Below are positions 1 through 4,258 of a stretch of DNA of 6,148 nt, piece after piece. The notes under the pieces were generated by a model. It was not told the origin of the DNA. It saw nothing but the letters and a program-made list of their open reading frames with translations, and searched no databases. Source of the stretch: an uncultured Clostridia bacterium (lineage in GTDB: Bacteria > Bacillota > Clostridia > Christensenellales > Pumilibacteraceae); the NCBI GenBank assembly GCA_900553555.1, contig USEG01000058.1, positions 1-6,148 on the forward strand, read 5' to 3'. Numbering within the stretch: position 1 is the first letter of the stretch; each line of letters opens with the position of its first letter. Position numbers and translations under genes: made by a program.

Positions 1-118
1 GCAGATAATAGAGGCCCTTGCCCGGCAGCTGAATGCCGAGCCTGTCACCGCCGTAGGCAATAAAATTGTGCTGTACAGGCGCAGCGCCAACGAAAACATA
101 GAGCATATAGAGTTTTAG
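1..118 (+). CDS. yhbY: YhbY-family ribosome-assembly RNA-binding protein (CRM domain), 3' end only
   Basis: The frame from base 2 to the TAG at 116-118 encodes the last 38 residues of a protein whose start lies left of the window. The visible part, with ALARQLNAEPVTAVGN followed by KIVLYRRSANEN, matches the C-terminal strand and tail of YhbY, where a helix is followed by a Gly-(R/N)-K-hydrophobic-VLYR-x-S strand and a short charged tail. YhbY proteins are about 95-100 residues, consist of a single CRM domain and associate with pre-50S ribosomal particles; that is family knowledge. The next gene (tsaB) starts one base after this stop, so the two are almost certainly co-transcribed and probably translationally coupled. 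The N-terminal two thirds, including the GxxG loop that contacts RNA, is not in the window, so the call rests on a short stretch. A different CRM-domain protein is the only realistic alternative. Confidence 0.8.
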   Translation, partial: QIIEALARQLNAEPVTAVGNKIVLYRRSANENIEHIEF

Positions 119-119
119 T

Positions 120-731
120 ATGAATTATTTGATGATAAATACCGCCGGAAAGACGACGGAAATTTTGCTGTCGGCGGCGGGCAAAAAGACCTTTTTTTGT
201 GATGAAAACGGCTTGCATGCGTCCGCGGTGCTTTTGCAGGCTATCGATAAAATGTTATGTGCTGCAAATGTAAAACTAAACGACATGGACTTTTTTGCGT
301 GCGTTACGGGTCCGGGATCTTTTACGGGCATACGTATAGGGCTGGTTACGACAAAGACTTTTTGCTACGCCCTCAACAAGAAGGCGGTGGGAATAAACTA
401 CAATAGGCTTATAAGTTATGCCGCACCCGGCAAACGTCTTGCGGTGGTGCATGGTTGGGCGGACGTATATTATGCCGCCAAATATGACGGAGATGAGGAG
501 ATAATGCCGCCGACAGCCTTCAAAAAGAGCGAGCTGGAAAAGCTGATTGACCGGTCTCCGGATTATACAGTGGTGTGCGACGCAGTTTCGGGCGCGGCGA
601 TGGGCGGAATTACGGCCGACGAGCGCAAGTGTATGGAGATAGCGGCTCAAAACGGACGCCCGATAAGCGGAGACCGTCTCGAACCTTTGTACGCGATGAA
701 ATCGCAGGCGGAAAGAGAACTCGATAAATGA
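120..731 (+). CDS. tsaB: tRNA threonylcarbamoyladenosine (t6A) biosynthesis protein TsaB (YeaZ)
   Basis: This 203-residue protein is the non-catalytic partner of TsaD. With TsaE they transfer threonylcarbamoyl to A37 of ANN-decoding tRNAs in the cytoplasm. The diagnostic motif GPGSFTGIRIG is at residues 64-74. An N-terminal strand (NYLMINTAG) sits where the family has K-I-L-A-I-D-T, LHASAVLLQAID (32-43) corresponds to the H-S-x-x-L-L-P helix, and LEPLYAMKSQAE (188-199) is the usual C-terminus. The ATG at 120 is preferred over the in-frame ATG at 132 because it aligns exactly with the family start. The ribosome-binding site is weak (TAGAG, 108-112), consistent with coupling to the yhbY stop. 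The protein is shorter than typical TsaB (about 220-235), with a compact middle. Residue 7 is Asn where Asp is usual, and HGWADVYY replaces the common D-A-R-R-x-E-V-Y strand. The downstream rimI overlap is a classic arrangement. TsaD and TsaE are not in the window. Confidence 0.95.
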   Translation: MNYLMINTAGKTTEILLSAAGKKTFFCDENGLHASAVLLQAIDKMLCAANVKLNDMDFFACVTGPGSFTGIRIGLVTTKTFCYALNKKAVGINYNRLISYAAPGKRLAVVHGWADVYYAAKYDGDEEIMPPTAFKKSELEKLIDRSPDYTVVCDAVSGAAMGGITADERKCMEIAAQNGRPISGDRLEPLYAMKSQAERELDK

Positions 732-1156
732 TAAGAGAGGCACAAAAGCAGGATATACCGGCCATTGCGTTGTTGGAGCGCGAGTGCCAGGAGGTTCCGT
801 GGAGCGAGCAGCTACTTTTTGACAGTTTTGCTCTCGGGGACCAATATGATTTTTTTGTCGACGACACAGGCGGCAAAATAGTCGCATACGGATTTATACA
901 GTGGATTTTGGACGAAGGAGATATATGTAATATAGCCACAAAAAAAGAGTTTCGTAACACAGGGCGTGCAAGCGGCATATTAAAGATTATGGAAGAAAAA
1001 GCGAAGGAAAGAAACGTGACAAAGCTTTTTCTGGAAGTCAACGAAAACAATGCCGCCGCATTAAACCTGTATAAAAAGGCGGGATTTAAGGCGATTTCCA
1101 GGAGGGCGAATTATTACGGCAAAGCAGCCGCAATAGTGATGAAAAAAGAAATTTAG
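728..1156 (+). CDS. rimI: Ribosomal protein S18 alanine N-acetyltransferase RimI (GNAT family)
   Basis: This 142-residue single-domain GNAT enzyme is predicted to move an acetyl group from acetyl-CoA to the N-terminal alanine of ribosomal protein S18. The acetyl-CoA pyrophosphate loop R-x-x-G-x-A is at residues 76-81 (RNTGRA), preceded by the RimI-type strand GDICNIA (64-70). LEVNENNAAALNLYKKAGF (102-120) is the C-terminal half of the fold. Glu103 and Tyr115 fall at the same numbers as the residues described as general base and general acid in Salmonella RimI. PWSEQLL (24-30) matches the conserved N-terminal P-W-[ST] substrate-side motif. Its ATG overlaps the tsaB TGA (ATGA, 728-731), so translation is probably coupled. 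Only a weak AAAGAG-type Shine-Dalgarno lies upstream. Linkage to tsaB is common across bacteria and supports RimI over a generic GNAT. Substrate scope could be broader, as some RimI proteins are relaxed. Confidence 0.92.
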   Translation: MIREAQKQDIPAIALLERECQEVPWSEQLLFDSFALGDQYDFFVDDTGGKIVAYGFIQWILDEGDICNIATKKEFRNTGRASGILKIMEEKAKERNVTKLFLEVNENNAAALNLYKKAGFKAISRRANYYGKAAAIVMKKEI

Positions 1157-1158
1157 CC

Positions 1159-1163
1159 GGAGG
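1159..1163 (+). promoter_or_regulatory. Ribosome-binding site of the alpha/beta hydrolase gene
   Basis: A full GGAGG sits four bases before the ATG at 1168, in the 11-base gap after the rimI stop. It fixes that start and shows the gene is translated independently of rimI. Confidence 0.85.
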
Positions 1164-1167
1164 AAAA

Positions 1168-1881
1168 ATGTTCGCCTATAAAGGGGTAGATATTTTTTAC
1201 GAAAGAAGTGAAACAGGCGGCAAGCCTGTTTTATTATTACACGGCTGGGGACTGAGCGCAAAAGCTATGAATACGCTTGCAAGATTTTTGACCGCCCGCG
1301 GAAAAAGCGTAATAGCGCCCGACCTGCCCGGATTCGGGAAATCGTTTATCCCGCCTGAAAGCGCCGACATATATTTTTATGCGGACGCCGTCGAACAGCT
1401 TTTAGTAAGCGAAAATTGCATAGGATGTGATGTAATTGCACATTCCTTTGGCGCGCGTATAGCGCTAATTTTGGCGTCGAAAGGGCTTGTACGGCGCCTA
1501 ATGATAGTAGACGGAGCGGGAATAAAGCCCAAAAAAACCTTAAAAAAACGCCTTAAAGAATGGCAGTATAAGATTTACCGCGCAATGGGATTGCCGGTTG
1601 AAAAATTCGGATCGGACGACTACCGCGCATTAAGCGATCACATGAAAAAGGTGTTTGTGCGCATAGTCAATGAAGATCTCGCCTATTTATTGCCGCACAT
1701 AAAAAGCGAAACGCTGATAGTTTGGGGGAAAGATGACCGTGAAACGCCTTTGTACATGGCGCGGCGCCTGAAAGAAGGCATAACCGGCAGCGAGATAGTG
1801 CTGTTAAATGGCGGACACTTTGCTTATCTTGAAGACAGTTTTACGTTTCTTCGCGTTACGGAGGCTTTTTTATGTCGATAA
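1168..1881 (+). CDS. Alpha/beta-fold hydrolase, substrate unknown
   Basis: This 237-residue protein has the full set of alpha/beta-hydrolase landmarks. The oxyanion-hole strand LLLHGWG is at 22-28, DLPGFGKS at 52-59, and the nucleophile elbow A-H-S-F-G at 91-95 with Ser93. The acid is probably Asp190 in WGKDDRETP, and the base is His217 in NGGHFAYLE. Ala replaces the first Gly of the usual G-x-S-x-G elbow, which is common and compatible with activity. A lysine/arginine-rich cap segment lies at 119-138. There is no signal peptide or membrane helix, so it should be cytoplasmic. By fold it could be an esterase, lipase, C-C hydrolase or haloperoxidase-like enzyme; the sequence alone does not decide the substrate. 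The gene overlaps the following Mur ligase gene by 10 bases and its 3' end carries that gene's ribosome-binding site, so the two are co-expressed. This suggests, without proving, a cell-wall or lipid-linked role. Confidence 0.9.
   Translation: MFAYKGVDIFYERSETGGKPVLLLHGWGLSAKAMNTLARFLTARGKSVIAPDLPGFGKSFIPPESADIYFYADAVEQLLVSENCIGCDVIAHSFGARIALILASKGLVRRLMIVDGAGIKPKKTLKKRLKEWQYKIYRAMGLPVEKFGSDDYRALSDHMKKVFVRIVNEDLAYLLPHIKSETLIVWGKDDRETPLYMARRLKEGITGSEIVLLNGGHFAYLEDSFTFLRVTEAFLCR
1860..1864 (+). promoter_or_regulatory. Ribosome-binding site of the MurF-like gene, inside the hydrolase coding region
   Basis: GGAGG lies seven bases before the ATG at 1872, within the last codons of the hydrolase. 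Its ideal spacing selects 1872 over the in-frame ATG at 1884. Confidence 0.85.
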
Positions 1882-3398
1882 TAATGCAATTGCTGTCGGC
1901 GGCGTTGGCGGCGCTGTGTTATGTTTTTTATTCGATGCGCTATTTTCAGATGTTGCAACTCAACGGTTACAGCGGCGCAAAGCTCAGTAAATGGACGGCG
2001 GGCAACGGGTTTTATGTCACGATAATAAGCTGCGGCATTGTATTGGCGGCCATCATTGCCGATTTTTTCGGAGTAAAGACGCTGTTGTTTTTGCCGGCGG
2101 TTGCGCTCTTCGGCTTTTTTGTCTTGTACAAAATTCCGTCGTCCGTGCCGGTCAGGGTCACCAAAAGACTGCTAAGACTTATGTTTACTGCGGGTGCGGT
2201 GATGTTTGCTATTACGTTTTTGGCTTTGCTGGCAAAGCTGGCCGTTGCGTCGTACATAATAACCGTGCTAAGTCCTTTTCTTATCATGCTCGTCAACGTA
2301 TGCCTAAAACCTATGGAAAAGGCTATATCAAAAAAATATCTCGAACTTGCCCGAAAAAAACTCGACAAGATAAATCCGATAAAGATAGCCGTTACGGGCA
2401 GCTACGGCAAAACAACGCTGAAAAACATGCTTACCGCCATGCTGGCTACAAGGTATCGAGTGTGCGCAACGCCTGAAAGTTACAATACGCCGTCCGGAAT
2501 AAGCCTTGCCGTCAACAATAATTTAAGTTATACGGACGAGATATTCGTCGCCGAAATGGGAGCGCGCCGTATAGGGGACATTGCGTTTCTTACCAATCTG
2601 GTCGTGCCCGACATAGCCGTGATAACAGCCGTCGGCAACCAGCATCTCGAAACCTTCGGCACTTTGGAAAATATAATAAAGGCCAAATCGGAATTGCCGC
2701 AAAATCTTCCCTGCGGCGCCCGTGCTTATTTCAACGGCGACAACGCCGCGGCCAAGTATATGTACGACAGCTATGACGGCAACAAAACGCTCACCGGAAG
2801 GTGCGGGCAGGTGCGATATGAAAACGCCGTAATGAGCGTAAAAGGTCTGGAATTCGATTTGGTGTCCGGCGCGAAAAAAGAGCATATTTTTACAAAACTT
2901 GTGGGTAAGCATATTCCCCAGATGATATGTTTGGCCGCCGCGGTGGCGCTGTCGCTCGGAATTTCCATGACGGACATAAAAAATGCCGTCCTGACGTTAA
3001 AGCCGGTTGCGCACAGATTGCAAATGATGTATAATGGTAGCGATGTCATCATTGACGACTCTTTCAGCAGTAACGAAGCGGGTTTTGTTTCGGCAATGGA
3101 AGTTTTGTCGCAGTTCAGCTATCTTATAAAGGTGGTAATTACGCCCGGCGTCGTAGAACTCGGCAAGCATCAGTACGAAATAAATCATCGTTTGGGCGGC
3201 GTGGCTGCCAAGCACTGCGACTATCTGATAGTCATAGGCAAAAACGCGTCCGCGCTTAAAAGCGGTGCGATTGCCGGGGGGCTGTCGCCAAGATGCATAT
3301 CGGAGGCACGGTCACGCTCGGAAGCCATGGAGCACTACAAAAAAATAGGCGGCAGTAAAGCCGTGCTTTTTGAAAACGATTTGCCCGATAATTATTAA
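1872..3398 (+). CDS. Membrane-anchored MurF-like Mur ligase family protein
   Basis: This 508-residue protein has a hydrophobic N-terminal part of about 150 residues (helices near 4-23, 47-64, 69-87, 104-122 and 126-145) fused to a Mur ligase core. The ATP-binding loop TGSYGKTT is at 175-182. EMGARRIGDI (228-237) and TAVGNQHLETFG (252-263) match the MurF central domain. Lys272 in KAKSEL is the expected carbamylated lysine. The third domain shows KPVAHRLQ (377-384), IDDSFSSN (394-401) and TPGVVELG (424-431). MurF itself is normally soluble, about 450 residues, ends in a K-G-S-R motif and adds D-Ala-D-Ala to UDP-MurNAc-tripeptide. Here the end is ENDLPDNY, which from memory characterises a separate clade of membrane-linked MurF homologues. 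ATP-dependent amide-bond formation at the membrane is therefore likely; the substrate is unknown. It overlaps the upstream hydrolase gene by 10 bases. It could be the organism's only MurF or an accessory ligase. Confidence 0.85.
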   Translation: MSIIMQLLSAALAALCYVFYSMRYFQMLQLNGYSGAKLSKWTAGNGFYVTIISCGIVLAAIIADFFGVKTLLFLPAVALFGFFVLYKIPSSVPVRVTKRLLRLMFTAGAVMFAITFLALLAKLAVASYIITVLSPFLIMLVNVCLKPMEKAISKKYLELARKKLDKINPIKIAVTGSYGKTTLKNMLTAMLATRYRVCATPESYNTPSGISLAVNNNLSYTDEIFVAEMGARRIGDIAFLTNLVVPDIAVITAVGNQHLETFGTLENIIKAKSELPQNLPCGARAYFNGDNAAAKYMYDSYDGNKTLTGRCGQVRYENAVMSVKGLEFDLVSGAKKEHIFTKLVGKHIPQMICLAAAVALSLGISMTDIKNAVLTLKPVAHRLQMMYNGSDVIIDDSFSSNEAGFVSAMEVLSQFSYLIKVVITPGVVELGKHQYEINHRLGGVAAKHCDYLIVIGKNASALKSGAIAGGLSPRCISEARSRSEAMEHYKKIGGSKAVLFENDLPDNY

Positions 3399-3403
3399 AA
3401 CAC

Positions 3404-3410
3404 AGGAGGA
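3404..3410 (+). promoter_or_regulatory. Ribosome-binding site deciding the SDR start
   Basis: AGGAGGA ends four bases before the ATG at 3415. An in-frame ATG at 3370 would give 15 extra residues that overlap the Mur ligase end, lack a ribosome-binding site and do not look like an SDR N-terminus. The start is therefore placed at 3415. Confidence 0.85.
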
Positions 3411-3414
3411 CATT

Positions 3415-4146
3415 ATGGAAAATAAAGATACGTCTTGCGGACATGTAGCGCTTGTGACGGGCGGCGCACGCGGTATCGGCCGCGAAATTACCAATATTCT
3501 TGCAAAAAAGGGTTATACCGTCATAATAGCCTATCACGAAAGCGCTGCAGCGGCTATGGAAATTATCGAAAAACTCCAATCGCGCGGACAAAACTGTGGC
3601 GCTTTTTGCGTTGATTTATCAAACTACGAGCAGGTGGAAAAAATGTACGAATGGTGTCGCAAATGTTACGGATTTGTCGATACGCTCATAAACAATGCGG
3701 GCGTCAGCCACTTCGGACTGGTTACGGAGGATACTCCGGAAGATTATAGGCGCGTTATGGACGTCAATTTCGGCTCGGTATTTTATACGACGTGTCTTTT
3801 TACCGGCGATATGATAGCGGAGGGACGCGGCAGTATAGTAAATATCTCTTCCGTATGGGGAGCGCGCGGCGCATCTTCGGAAGCGCTGTATTCCGCGTCT
3901 AAGTCGGCGATTATCGGGTACACGAAATCGGTCGCAAAAGAATTAAAGCCGTCCGGAATACGCGTCAACTGCGTTCTGCCGGGCTATACTTTAACGGACA
4001 TGAATGCAATGTTCGATGAAGAGCAGCGCATAGCGATTCTCAAACATATGCGGCAAAAAGCAGCGCTTACGCCTCACGAGGTCGCAAAAGCGGTGGTGGA
4101 CGTGGCCGAAAGCAACGTGACAGGCAAGGCTGTCAAAGTTTATTAA
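3415..4146 (+). CDS. ymfI: Short-chain dehydrogenase/reductase, probably EF-P 5-aminopentanone reductase (YmfI type)
   Basis: This 243-residue classical SDR is an NAD(P)(H)-dependent cytoplasmic oxidoreductase. The cofactor loop TGGARGIG is at residues 15-22, NNAG at 93-96, the active-site Asn at 118 (DVNFG), and the catalytic Ser146, Tyr159 and Lys163 are all present. The general class is FabG-like. The stretch NISSVWGARGAS followed by SEALYSASKS, and then SGIRVNCVLPG with TDMNA, resembles the YmfI group most. YmfI of Bacillus subtilis reduces a 5-aminopentanone group on elongation factor P to 5-aminopentanol. That assignment is inference from remembered family sequences; a fatty-acid or sugar-alcohol SDR is the alternative. 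The gene starts 16 bases after the Mur ligase stop and is the last of the plus-strand run. The C-terminus stops at TGKAVKVY, just short of the usual V-D/N-G-G ending, and the frame after the TAA reads N-G-V, so the end may be recently shortened. Confidence 0.82.
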   Translation: MENKDTSCGHVALVTGGARGIGREITNILAKKGYTVIIAYHESAAAAMEIIEKLQSRGQNCGAFCVDLSNYEQVEKMYEWCRKCYGFVDTLINNAGVSHFGLVTEDTPEDYRRVMDVNFGSVFYTTCLFTGDMIAEGRGSIVNISSVWGARGASSEALYSASKSAIIGYTKSVAKELKPSGIRVNCVLPGYTLTDMNAMFDEEQRIAILKHMRQKAALTPHEVAKAVVDVAESNVTGKAVKVY

Positions 4147-4199
4147 AACGGCGTAAACAGTCAAAAACGCGTAAATAAAAACGAAAAACGCTAAATAAA
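4145..4199 (+). repeat. Three degenerate AAAACG(C)GTAAA copies in the intergenic spacer
   Basis: Copies begin at about 4145 (AAAACGGCGTAAACA), 4163 (AAAAACGCGTAAATAAA) and 4184 (AAAAACGCTAAATAAA). The last two differ by one deletion and share 16 bases. They lie directly after the SDR stop and before the terminator. The stretch is A-rich, so chance or slippage is possible, and no function is evident. Confidence 0.4.
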
Positions 4200-4214
4200 G
4201 CCGTCGGTGGCAAT

Positions 4215-4256
4215 AAAAAACAGGCTACTTTTTTACGCAGCCTGTTTTTTGTTTTT
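4215..4256. terminator. Bidirectional intrinsic terminator between convergent genes
   Basis: AAAAAACAGGCT (4215-4226) pairs perfectly with AGCCTGTTTTTT (4239-4250) around a 12-base loop, giving a CAGGCT/AGCCTG core. The core is followed on the plus strand by T6-G-T5 and, read from the other strand, by a T tract from the A run at 4215-4220. It sits 68 bases after the SDR stop and just beyond the minus-strand gene's stop, so it can end transcription from both sides. The core is short (6 GC-containing pairs), but the U tracts are strong. Confidence 0.85.
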
Positions 4257-4258
4257 AA

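Noticed and set aside
276..887. 203-codon open frame on the minus strand across tsaB and rimI
   Set aside because: It is antisense to two clear genes with family motifs, spans their junction, and its translation (Arg/Cys/His-rich) resembles no family. It is a shadow frame.
1991..2476. 161-codon plus-strand frame inside the Mur ligase gene
   Set aside because: It lies in another frame of a gene with intact P-loop and domain motifs, has no ribosome-binding site, and its product is a Cys/Arg/His-rich out-of-frame translation.
3370..3414. Upstream ATG that would extend the SDR by 15 residues
   Set aside because: It lies inside the end of the Mur ligase gene without a Shine-Dalgarno, while AGGAGGA precedes the ATG at 3415, which begins a normal SDR N-terminus.
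4147..4214. CRISPR-like or origin-like iterons in the intergenic A-rich repeats
   Set aside because: There are only three short degenerate copies with unequal spacing and no spacer structure. They are better seen as simple A-rich sequence.
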